Assembly: GCA_030639305.1 (NCBI GenBank)
Contig: DAOWCY010000005.1
Location: forward strand, 1-64,000
DNA: 64,000 nt
Source of the DNA: JAGLQA01 sp023135565
GTDB taxonomy: Bacteria; Acidobacteriota; Aminicenantia; UBA2199
Direction: 5' to 3'
Shown here piece by piece: positions 46,104 to 54,834 of the stretch. The notes under the pieces are model-generated. The model saw only the letters and a program-made list of their open reading frames with translations, searched no databases and was not told where the DNA came from. The translations under genes and the position numbers were made by a program. Each line of letters begins with the position of its first letter. The first letter of the stretch is position 1.

Positions 46104-49100
46104 TTATATATCTAATTGGTCCTCTATGGCGTCTATCTCCTCTAAGGATAACTCATTGTGCGTTAAATCGCTGGGGGTGAGCTCTTTGTCTTCTTTCGAC
46201 GAACAAAAAGAGATAATGTTTTTTAATTCCTGTTCAAAATTTTCCAGGATCTGCGTGATGGTTTCATTTTTAAATTGTTTTTTGCTGTAATTTATGGACA
46301 TTACCAACTGCCGGTTGGCAATCATGCCGTTTATATCGATGTCGAACTCCCGTACTCCTTCCGGGCTCATTGTGCGCCCGGAAGGTTCGGCGGCGGCACC
46401 GAAAGACCTCTTTTCCATGTCCGCGTCAAACTGGCCTAAGTAGTTGAAACTGACCTGGGGTTCTAATTTGAATTCTATGTCCTGCTTATGCTTCCCGGGG
46501 GTCAAATATTTCAAAATCCCATACCCGATTCCCCGGTTGGGCGCCCGGCGTAAACTCTCTTTGACTTTCTTGATCGAGCTGGATAGATCACTCCCGGATG
46601 ATACATCTAAAATCACCGGGTAGATGGATGTAAACCAGCCTACGGTGCGGTTTATATCTACATGATCTAAAATTTCTTCCCGGCCGTGACCTTCCAGGTT
46701 GACCAGCACCCTGCCGGAACCCGCCTGCTTGCTAAATGCCAGGCCCAAAGCGCAGAGCAGGATGTCGTTAATTTCAGTGTTGAAGGCTTCATTGACTTCG
46801 GTCAATAAAAGCCGGGTTTCTTCCTCCGCAAGCCGGAAATATCCGCTTAAGGTGTCTTTTATAAGATTATCCGCGCTTTCAAAATCGTAAGGGATAACCG
46901 GTATTTCCATGGACTCCAGGCCGGCCCAATACTCTTTTTCAACCAAAAATCCGGGGCTGGCGGCATATTCCGGCAACTGCCCGGCCCAGTATTTATAGGA
47001 GTCGGTTTTTAAGGGCAGGGAAAAAGACTCCCCCTTACTGAACTGGCGATAAAGGGTGTCGATGTCTTCAAAAAGAATACGCCAGGAAATGCCGTCCGTT
47101 ATTAGGTGATGAAGCACGATCAGCAGCCGGTCGCCGCCGGCTAACCGGAATAATCCCAATTTTAATAGGGGGCCTTTTTCCAAATCGATGCTTGCCTGAA
47201 TTTCGTCGGCTTTGGACAGCAGTTCCGCGGCGGCTTTTTCCTTATCTTCGATGGACCGGAAATCGAAGGTTTTCAAATCGAGAGGATAGTCGAGATCGTG
47301 ATTTTCCAGGAAAATCCCGCCGCCTTCCCGGTGAATACTCATCCTGAGCGCGTCATGATGTTCCATTATCTTCTTAAATACGGCCCCGACCGCTTCTTCG
47401 TCAAATCCTTCCGGCGAAGAAAGCATGACTGCCTGGTTATAATGGTGGGGGTGTATTGTAATTTTCTTGAAGAACTCTTCATGGGCGGGCAGCAGCGGCG
47501 CCCGGCCCGTGACCGGGGCCTGTTCGGGGATTCTTCCCGCTTCTTTGTGTTCCACTTTGTGAGCGAGATCGGTAATCACGGGGTTCTGGAAAACATCGCT
47601 TACTTTGATTTTATAACCTTCATTGTGCAGCCGCGAAACGATCTGGATGGCTTTAATGGAGTCGCCGCCGATCATAAAGAAATTCTCATTCACACCGACT
47701 TCCTGCCGGCCCAATACGCTTTCCCAGACTTCGACCAGTTTGCTTTCTACTTCGCCTTCGGGTGCGGCATATTCTTCTTTTCTTTCGCTGCCTACCATGG
47801 CGGGGTCCGCCAGGGCGCGGCGGTCTATCTTCCCGGTGGTGGTCAGGGGGAGCTCTTTTAAAGGCACAAAATAGGCGGGGATCATGTAATCGGGCAATTT
47901 CTCACCGAGGAATCGCCTTAATTCATAGTCCCCGGGGGCAGTGGAAATATCACCTGATGACCGGCGCGGCTCATTGGTGAATAATCCCTTGTACAGGGGC
48001 GTCCCTTTGTAGGTTTTCTCATGATAGGGCATGTTATACTCAAAGGCAATTTTCCGGCCGTCCTTTTTTTCCAGGTGGCCTTTTACTTTATAATCGGGCC
48101 AGGGTTCGCTGCTGCCGAGCGTGCGGATACAATCGGCTTCTATCCGGTCTCCTTTATCGACTTCCAGGGGTGGGGAAAAGGCGGGGAAATAAACAGGTTT
48201 CCAGATATGCTCCTGGGCTAAGGTGTCGATCAGGTGGTCCGGTACGGTATAAAAATTAATCCAGAGGATAAATCCGTCTAATTTGGTTTCCCGCTTTATG
48301 GTCAGGTTGATCCGGTGGCTGGCTTCATTCTCTATGACGTCCTGAAAATTTATGTCTTCGAAAATACCGGCGTCGGATATGATGCCGGTTTTGGGTAGAT
48401 GCTGGATACAAAGCCTGACATCGAATTCATAACCGAACTTTTCAAATATTTTCTCCGTGTATTCCCGGGAGGTAATGCTGAAGGCGGGTTCATCCCGCAG
48501 GGAACCGGGAAGGGTTACGGCCGCAATCTTAGTGACACAGTGGTGCGGGATGACATAACTCTTCTCCTTTAAAAACCGGCGGGCGTCGTTGTGAAGCACG
48601 ATGCCGCCTTCCGAACTGCCGATGGAACCGATCTGGTTGGTTAGATTCACCTCCACTTTTTCGGGCAGCTCTACATCACGGGAATCACCGTGGATCAATA
48701 CGATCTTATCTTCCAGGCCGAATTTCTTAAGATTTTCTTTGGCTTTTAAATAGGATTCTTCCATAATTTCGATGGCGTAGACTTTTTCGGCTCCGGCATC
48801 CACTGCTAACCGGGCCAGTATCAGGTCTCTGCCGGTGCCTACTTCTACGACGGTTTTACCTTTTACTATCCGTTCGATGGCTATTTTATAACTGTTGTTC
48901 TTTAACTTGTCATGGGCCATGGCATAGTACAAAAGATCGTCCCAGATTAAATAATCACCTGCCGAGGGCATCAATTCGGGATCTTTATCCGCTTCATATA
49001 CATAGTATGCGCAGATGAATTTACTGCCGTCTTCTCCTTCTTTGATTACCGCGGCTGCTTCCTTTATAGATTCATGCTGCGATAACCGGTTCTCGATCTC

Positions 49101-52100
49101 TCCTAATTCGATGCGGTAACCCCTGAGCTTGACCTGGTGGTCCGTCCGGCCTAAAAATTCGATTTCCCCGGTGGGCAGCCAACGGGTAATATCACCGGTT
49201 TTGTATAATTCTTGCCTCCGGCGGGTCAGAACCTTTTTGAAAAAAGGTTCCGACACCTCCAAAAACTTTCGATGAGCGGCTCCGCCGCGGATAAAACGCT
49301 CTGCGGTGAGCTCGGGGTGGTTTAAATAACCGCGGGATACGCCGGCTCCGGCTATGTACAACTCACCGGGTACGCCTACCGGCAGGAGACGCAAATCCCC
49401 ACCCAGTACAAAACATTGCACATTGGCGATGGGCGTTCCCAGGTTTACCTTCTCACCGGGGGAACATTTTCCGCGCAGGGTGTCGATGGTGGTTTCGGTG
49501 GGGCCGTAATGGTTATATAATTCATACCCTTTGGCGATTAAACTGTCTTTGAGGGCGTCATCGAGCCTGTCACCTCCTGATATCACCGCCCGTAAACTGG
49601 AGAATTGCCCCTGCTGTTCATCCGCCAGCAGGGTTCTCAGGGTGGCGGGTACAAAATTGATGATGGTGATGCGGTTCTCTTCGATATAACGGGAGAAGTC
49701 TTCCCTGTTGGAGATTAATTCCTTGTGGGGCATGTATACCGACGCGCCGCGGTGCAGGGCGCTGAATATCTGCTCTACGCTGGGATCGAAGGTGAAACCG
49801 GTCAACTGGATGATCCGGTCTTCTTCACGGAGATCGTAAGCTTCGGCAAACCAGTGCAGTACATTGACTACATTTTTGTGTTCCACGACGACGCCTTTGG
49901 GGGCGCCGGTCGATCCGGAGGTGTACATGATATAGGCGGGCAGGGTTGGTTCCACGGGGAACCCCGGGTTGGCGACGGACTGCTTACTTAATGTTTCGCT
50001 TAATGTGTCGGCCATCAAAATTTGCCTGGCAAACCGGTAACTCTTTTGCGATGTCCGGGGCGCAAAGGCAATGCCGTCGATTTTTTCCAGTTCTTCCCGG
50101 CCGGGAAGCCGGCCTGAATTTTCCAGTATCTTTTCTATAATTTCCAGGAAAGTGACTTCCCCTTCGCTTAGCACGGCTAAATCTATATTACGGTCCTGCA
50201 GTAGGGGCGCCGTGTTGCGGGTGGCATAAGGGCCGCCGGCAATCAATGGCCCGGCGAAACCCCACTGCCGTATCAATGAGATGGTTTTATGGAAAAAATC
50301 CTTGTAAAAGGTTAAGGTGCGCACACCGATAACATCAGGTTGAAAATCATCCAAGAGGGTTTTTAAGTCTTCATAATTGTCGAAATCGATGCGGGATTTG
50401 ATTATTTTGCCGTTGATTTCACTGCCTAACTGTTCCTGCAAATAGGTCAATATATATATGGGACCCAGGGGTGGTTCCACTACATCATACAACATATCCG
50501 TGTCCCAACTGAAAAATTGAGACAAATCGACCAATAACAACTTCAACGCATCTTCCGCGGGTTGATGGGCCGGGAAAGCGCTGCGCAATTTTCGATTCAA
50601 TTCGGGAACGGCAAAATTTTCTTCCTCTAAAAAGCTTTCGATTCCTAAGTCCGCTTCATCTATCCCGGCCAGGTCCAATATATCGGAAAAACTATCGATT
50701 CCCGAGGGCAGGTAACTGTCATACTTCTGCACGATTTCATCTTCGGTCAGCACCCTGGCCTGGTAAGGGAGCACATGACGCAGCCGCTCTTTGTTAAGAA
50801 AATAATCATTGAGGAATTCAGCCTGGTAATTTTTGGTGAAGCTTTCGCTGAATGGGGATGTGGGCGAATATTCATGTAATGCCAGGTCTTCGCATTTTAA
50901 AATATCTTCGCGCAATACGCCGTGCTCCATGGCCAGGTCGGCCATCTCGGTGCCGGGGTATATCTTTAATATAAATACATAAGGGAAATGAAGCCATTCC
51001 TGCTCTTTAATGAATTCCAGGGTCAACCGGGCTTCCTCTTCGGTTTCCGTGGGAAAACCGTGGATAGTGAACAACTCTAACACTACCTGGGGGTACTTTT
51101 TGCAGAAGTATTCCACGTTCTCACGAAATTTTTCCAGGTGTAAATTTTTGTCGATCATCTTCTGCAGGCGGGGGGATGCGGTTTCTAAGGCCATGGCCGT
51201 GGTCGCCAGCCCTGCTTCCACCAGCAGGTCGATATAGTCCTTATTCAATAGATCGCCGCGCAGCCCGTTGGGGAAAAATAGCTGTATATCCAGGTTGCTT
51301 TTGATGATTTTTTCGAAGAGTTTTTCGCCGTTCTTCAAGTTGATGTTGAAGATGTCGTCGAAGATGGAAAAACGGCGGAACCCCATGTCATAATATAGTT
51401 GTAATTCTTCGAAGATATTCTCCGCGGTGCGGAAGGTGTGCTTGCGGGGCCATACTTTACTGCAGTAGAAGCAGTTATAGGGGCAGCCGCGGGCTGTTTG
51501 CAGGGAAATGATGTTCTTCACCATTACCTGGCCGATGTAGCGGTTGTATTTTTCATAATCGACTAAAGAACGATCCGGTATGGGCAGGGAATCCAGGTTG
51601 GCCAGGGGTTTCCTGGGGCAGGTGGTATGAATAGGAACACTGCGCTCTTCCAGGCCCTGCAAAGAGGTAAAGGAATGATCCGAAAACACTTTGCCGTGGG
51701 TCAACAAATGGGAGGCGCTGCTGTCTTCCAGCATGGTGACCGCACGCTGCTTCGGCATCTGCGGGTCCATGGGCAGGTAAGCTCCCCCGGCTTTCATTAT
51801 GCCTAACATCCCGGTTACTAAATCCGTGGAACGTTCTTGCATAAGGCCGACGACACTATTCGCGGTAACGCCCCGGTCTTTCAAATAGTGGGCCAGGCGG
51901 TTGGATTCTTCATTCAATTCCCGGTAGGTAAGAGTGCGGCGCCCGGCGTTGATATCCGGGTTTTTTTCCTGCGCATCCGGCTGAGCGGATGCCCCGGCGG
52001 GGAGGTCCGGCGCGGCGACGGCTGTATTTCCCGGTGTCTTCTCCACCTGTTCCTCGAAGAGCTGGTGAATGGCTTTGTCGATGGGATACTCCCGGTGCGT

Positions 52101-52904
52101 GTCGTTAAATTCCACCAGCAGTTGTTTTATCTCTGCTTCGGAAAGCATCTCCAGTTGGTTCGTTTTTTGGCTAACGTCGCTCAGGGCATTCAGCAGCAGG
52201 TGTGAAAAATGAGACATCAACCGGGCCATGGTTTCCTCCCGGTATAGAGTAGGATGGTATTCCAGGACTGTTTCTATCCTGTCATCTACCCTAAAAAAAG
52301 AAAAAAGGACGGCGGGCCCGGTATGCCGGATATGTTTTTTATCGTGGATGTTTTCTAATAAAAGGGCGGTATCGAACAAGGGGAAGCGGTCGCCGGAGGC
52401 GGGCATATTCAGTTTATACAATAAGGTGCTCATGGGGTAATTCTGGTTCTCCTCCGCTTCGGTAATGGTGCGCCTGACATCGAGCAGCAGGTCTTTAAAA
52501 GTCATATCTTCCCGCAGCCGGTTCCTTAAAGGCAAAACTGTGTTGATAAACTCCCCATCTATCTCCTGTTTGTAGATCGGGGCGCCGGTTATTATGTCGC
52601 TGCGCCCTGTATATTTATGTATGGTCAGCACCAACCCGGCGGTCAAAATCATAAATAACCGGGAGTCGGATTTATTGCTTAACTTCAGCAGGGAAGAGAC
52701 AAGTTCACCGGGCAATGTAATGGGCATCGAAGCTGTCTCTTTATCGCCTTTTCCCTTTTCGCCTTCCCCATAGTCCGCGGGGAAACTGTTTTTTTCCAAA
52801 TCCAAAGGAAAGCCGGACAATTTCTCCAGCCAGTAATCTCCTTCTTTAGTCAATTGACCGGCTGCGACTTGCAGTTCGCCATCATATTGTATATTTTTCT
52901 TCAT
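46104..52904 (-). CDS. NRPS with doubly interrupted A domain: half C-A(rSAM/B12, MT)-T-E
   Basis: 2266 residues. 1-270: C-terminal half of a C domain (no HHxxxDG). A domain: first part about 285-420 (RTLTYRELNE, KAGGAYLPMDP). An insertion follows with a radical SAM core (GCPYNCFYC, Cys474/478/481) and then a B12-binding-like Rossmann part (about 760-915; GPLIAGGPYA, LSEGEVTFLEI). The A domain resumes at YTSGSTGAPKG near 993, with YKTGDITRWLPTG. A second insertion after the A8 core is a PRMT-like methyltransferase (VVEVGTGRD near 1348, NQIGSIGSSEGG, plus a beta-barrel part). The A10 core is TTTGKIDRRAL; T is IGGDSIKA near 1745. The epimerization domain (about 1785-2215) shows HHLITDG, EGHGRE, TVGWFTSIYP, NRGIGYG and SFNYLGQFD. 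Pocket code DPENVSHIDK, no match known to me. Confidence 0.93.
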   Translation of the reverse strand: MKKNIQYDGELQVAAGQLTKEGDYWLEKLSGFPLDLEKNSFPADYGEGEKGKGDKETASMPITLPGELVSSLLKLSNKSDSRLFMILTAGLVLTIHKYTGRSDIITGAPIYKQEIDGEFINTVLPLRNRLREDMTFKDLLLDVRRTITEAEENQNYPMSTLLYKLNMPASGDRFPLFDTALLLENIHDKKHIRHTGPAVLFSFFRVDDRIETVLEYHPTLYREETMARLMSHFSHLLLNALSDVSQKTNQLEMLSEAEIKQLLVEFNDTHREYPIDKAIHQLFEEQVEKTPGNTAVAAPDLPAGASAQPDAQEKNPDINAGRRTLTYRELNEESNRLAHYLKDRGVTANSVVGLMQERSTDLVTGMLGIMKAGGAYLPMDPQMPKQRAVTMLEDSSASHLLTHGKVFSDHSFTSLQGLEERSVPIHTTCPRKPLANLDSLPIPDRSLVDYEKYNRYIGQVMVKNIISLQTARGCPYNCFYCSKVWPRKHTFRTAENIFEELQLYYDMGFRRFSIFDDIFNINLKNGEKLFEKIIKSNLDIQLFFPNGLRGDLLNKDYIDLLVEAGLATTAMALETASPRLQKMIDKNLHLEKFRENVEYFCKKYPQVVLELFTIHGFPTETEEEARLTLEFIKEQEWLHFPYVFILKIYPGTEMADLAMEHGVLREDILKCEDLALHEYSPTSPFSESFTKNYQAEFLNDYFLNKERLRHVLPYQARVLTEDEIVQKYDSYLPSGIDSFSDILDLAGIDEADLGIESFLEEENFAVPELNRKLRSAFPAHQPAEDALKLLLVDLSQFFSWDTDMLYDVVEPPLGPIYILTYLQEQLGSEINGKIIKSRIDFDNYEDLKTLLDDFQPDVIGVRTLTFYKDFFHKTISLIRQWGFAGPLIAGGPYATRNTAPLLQDRNIDLAVLSEGEVTFLEIIEKILENSGRLPGREELEKIDGIAFAPRTSQKSYRFARQILMADTLSETLSKQSVANPGFPVEPTLPAYIMYTSGSTGAPKGVVVEHKNVVNVLHWFAEAYDLREEDRIIQLTGFTFDPSVEQIFSALHRGASVYMPHKELISNREDFSRYIEENRITIINFVPATLRTLLADEQQGQFSSLRAVISGGDRLDDALKDSLIAKGYELYNHYGPTETTIDTLRGKCSPGEKVNLGTPIANVQCFVLGGDLRLLPVGVPGELYIAGAGVSRGYLNHPELTAERFIRGGAAHRKFLEVSEPFFKKVLTRRRQELYKTGDITRWLPTGEIEFLGRTDHQVKLRGYRIELGEIENRLSQHESIKEAAAVIKEGEDGSKFICAYYVYEADKDPELMPSAGDYLIWDDLLYYAMAHDKLKNNSYKIAIERIVKGKTVVEVGTGRDLILARLAVDAGAEKVYAIEIMEESYLKAKENLKKFGLEDKIVLIHGDSRDVELPEKVEVNLTNQIGSIGSSEGGIVLHNDARRFLKEKSYVIPHHCVTKIAAVTLPGSLRDEPAFSITSREYTEKIFEKFGYEFDVRLCIQHLPKTGIISDAGIFEDINFQDVIENEASHRINLTIKRETKLDGFILWINFYTVPDHLIDTLAQEHIWKPVYFPAFSPPLEVDKGDRIEADCIRTLGSSEPWPDYKVKGHLEKKDGRKIAFEYNMPYHEKTYKGTPLYKGLFTNEPRRSSGDISTAPGDYELRRFLGEKLPDYMIPAYFVPLKELPLTTTGKIDRRALADPAMVGSERKEEYAAPEGEVESKLVEVWESVLGRQEVGVNENFFMIGGDSIKAIQIVSRLHNEGYKIKVSDVFQNPVITDLAHKVEHKEAGRIPEQAPVTGRAPLLPAHEEFFKKITIHPHHYNQAVMLSSPEGFDEEAVGAVFKKIMEHHDALRMSIHREGGGIFLENHDLDYPLDLKTFDFRSIEDKEKAAAELLSKADEIQASIDLEKGPLLKLGLFRLAGGDRLLIVLHHLITDGISWRILFEDIDTLYRQFSKGESFSLPLKTDSYKYWAGQLPEYAASPGFLVEKEYWAGLESMEIPVIPYDFESADNLIKDTLSGYFRLAEEETRLLLTEVNEAFNTEINDILLCALGLAFSKQAGSGRVLVNLEGHGREEILDHVDINRTVGWFTSIYPVILDVSSGSDLSSSIKKVKESLRRAPNRGIGYGILKYLTPGKHKQDIEFKLEPQVSFNYLGQFDADMEKRSFGAAAEPSGRTMSPEGVREFDIDINGMIANRQLVMSINYSKKQFKNETITQILENFEQELKNIISFCSSKEDKELTPSDLTHNELSLEEIDAIEDQLDI
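49213..49290. repeat. Palindromic repeat inside the NRPS A domain
   Basis: TTGCCTCCGGCGGGTCAG, then GAACCTTTTTGAAAAAAGGTTC (11-base inverted arms), then GCGGCTCCGCCGCGG. It shares the TGCCTCCGGCGG box with intergenic copies and lies in frame between the A6 core and YKTGD, encoding FLEVSEPFFKKVLTRRRQE. Confidence 0.7.
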
Positions 52905-53118
52905 TTTAATTTTCTCCTTTTATTCTATTCAATCCGTAAGACATGAGGGGAGAAAGCCCGGTGTCCCCGGATCGCTTATATACCGCTGCCGGCATATCAA
53001 CTTTATCATCCTGCACTACAACTTTATCATCCGGGATCACATCTTTGTCATCCCATATCACAATGTTGTCATACCGGATTACCTATTTGATTTCCAATAT
53101 CGTAACTATACGACACTA
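52905..53118. other. Intergenic region with short tandem repeats
   Basis: It separates the B12-rSAM gene (stop 53119) from the next NRPS. Apart from the SD of the NRPS, 53000-53080 contains about four imperfect 20-22-base units (see the repeat entry). No gene is seen. Confidence 0.6.
53000..53080. repeat. Tandem repeat of about 21 bases, four units
   Basis: Imperfect units around the core (A)CAACTTTATCATCC, ACAACTTTATCATCC, CACATCTTTGTCATCC, CACAATGTTGTCATAC. The spacing is 20-22 bases. It lies about 100-180 bases before the NRPS start in an otherwise tight operon. Confidence 0.65.
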
Positions 53119-54834
53119 TCAAAAATCAAAGTCGCCTTCTTCTTGCAATTGACTGCGGGCCTCCACCAACTTTATAACCCCGCCGGTATCATCGATATAA
53201 CCGGCTCCCTTTTCAAATTCCATAATCGACGGAACTGCATTCTTCTGCAGCTTTTCCCAGCGCCGGTCCGCCCGGTAAAGGTCGTACATGGTAAAAGGAT
53301 TGGGGATCCCCAAAGATTCACAGTGCTCCACGAACCGGTACATGCGCCGGTACACTTCCTCCCTGGAGGGTTCACATTCGGGATACCAGGTCTGGATAAT
53401 CAACATCTCCTTCATCCAGGCGGGATAAAGCAGGTAGGTCTTCTCCTCCCAGCCGTTCATGCCGGCCTGGGCCGAAGGGTAATAGTAAAAGGGACATGCC
53501 CAGACTTCATAAATATCATCTTTTAACGTTTCAACCATATCCAGGGTCAATTGGAAATCTTCCTCGGTTTCACCGGGGTGGCCGATAATCCAACAGGTTG
53601 AGGTCTTAATGCCGGCACGGGCCAGGCTGGATACCGCTTGCTGAATTTGATTGGGGGTGATCTTTTTATTCATCAGTTCCAACACCCTGGGAGAGGCGCT
53701 CTCGAGACCCAATTTCGCTTTGTAAAAACCGCCCCGGCGCCATAACAACGTGTTTTCGATATCACAGACATGTTTATCCGCACGCAGGTAACCGTCCCAG
53801 TACATGATTTTACCGGAGTTAATAAACTCCCGGGACAGATCGTGAACCACGGGATTGAGCAAGGAATCGCACATCAGGAATAACTGTTGACCGTATTTTT
53901 CATATAATCCCGTCATTTCGGAAACGATCTGGGGGGCGCTCTTTTTACGGTACTTACCATAAAAAACGGTCTCGGAACAAAAGCTGCATTGAAAGGGACA
54001 ACTGCGCGAGGTGTAGGCTGCGACAAACGGGTACTGGCCGATGTCGAAATCGGAATAATCGGGCAGGGCGACCGTGGAAAGATCCAGGGTCTTAGAGCCG
54101 ATGTCGGCCAGGGTATACACTCTCTGCTCCGCGGGCAGCCGGTCTTCCAGGTAGTCCAGGAACAGCTTCTCGCCTTCCCCGATGAAAATTTTATCCACAT
54201 AGGGGGCTTTCTCCAGGAAAAAATCCAGGTTGGGAGAACCCAAAGCAAGCTGCTCCGAAAAAACACCGCCGCCCATAATGACGTTGATATCCGGGTTTTT
54301 CGCTTTGGTTAACCGGGCGGCGAAAAGAGAGGCGGGCAGGGTGCTTTCAAATACGGAAAAGCCTACCAAAGCGGGTTTTTCGCGTTCCAGCAGGGCGGTG
54401 AACCAGCGCTCCAAACGGGTATAAAAATCGGCAAGAACACGGTTTAAACGCCGCACCACCGTGTCATCGATTTCGCAGAAGAAAGTCTTCTGCACCAGGA
54501 TGCGAATCGCATGGTTGTACTTTTCGGCGTCTTTTTTTTCGTCATCTTCCAGGTAAGCCATCATGTGGTTTTGCAGCACATCTTTTCCGACTACATAAAA
54601 GTTGCCCCATTTTTCAGCGGGAACGACCTCTTTCAAAAGATCGAAATAAACAGCGCTGAAATCGCGGAATTCCTCCGCCGCGTTCCCGTCAAAAGTGGCG
54701 ACGGTGAAGTTCCGCTCCTGTAAAAAGCTCTTCAGGTTGGCGATTCCCACGGGAGGAATCAATGGGGCCCAAAAGGGCAGTAAGGTTAGGAGAATTTTCT
54801 CCCGGCCTTTTCCAGGTTTAGAATGAGAAGTCAT
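53119..54834 (-). CDS. B12-binding-type radical SAM enzyme
   Basis: 571 residues from the ATG at 54834 (GAGGAGG five bases upstream; overlaps the preceding gene by 17 bases). The N-terminal part (about 10-240) has the order of cobalamin-binding radical SAM enzymes: LLPFWAPLIPPVGIANLKSF, VGFSVFESTLPASL, VIMGGGVFSEQL, FIGEGEKLFLDYLE. The radical SAM core follows with CPFQCSFC near 279-286, LGLESASPRVLELMNKKIT and the WIIGHPGETEEDF strand. Members catalyse methylation of unactivated carbon or other radical chemistry. Located between NRPS genes, it most likely tailors the peptide; the position is unknown. The C-terminus ends EEGDFDF, the tail motif shared with the PP-loop protein and the two upstream NRPSs. 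Confidence 0.9.
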   Translation of the reverse strand: MTSHSKPGKGREKILLTLLPFWAPLIPPVGIANLKSFLQERNFTVATFDGNAAEEFRDFSAVYFDLLKEVVPAEKWGNFYVVGKDVLQNHMMAYLEDDEKKDAEKYNHAIRILVQKTFFCEIDDTVVRRLNRVLADFYTRLERWFTALLEREKPALVGFSVFESTLPASLFAARLTKAKNPDINVIMGGGVFSEQLALGSPNLDFFLEKAPYVDKIFIGEGEKLFLDYLEDRLPAEQRVYTLADIGSKTLDLSTVALPDYSDFDIGQYPFVAAYTSRSCPFQCSFCSETVFYGKYRKKSAPQIVSEMTGLYEKYGQQLFLMCDSLLNPVVHDLSREFINSGKIMYWDGYLRADKHVCDIENTLLWRRGGFYKAKLGLESASPRVLELMNKKITPNQIQQAVSSLARAGIKTSTCWIIGHPGETEEDFQLTLDMVETLKDDIYEVWACPFYYYPSAQAGMNGWEEKTYLLYPAWMKEMLIIQTWYPECEPSREEVYRRMYRFVEHCESLGIPNPFTMYDLYRADRRWEKLQKNAVPSIMEFEKGAGYIDDTGGVIKLVEARSQLQEEGDFDF

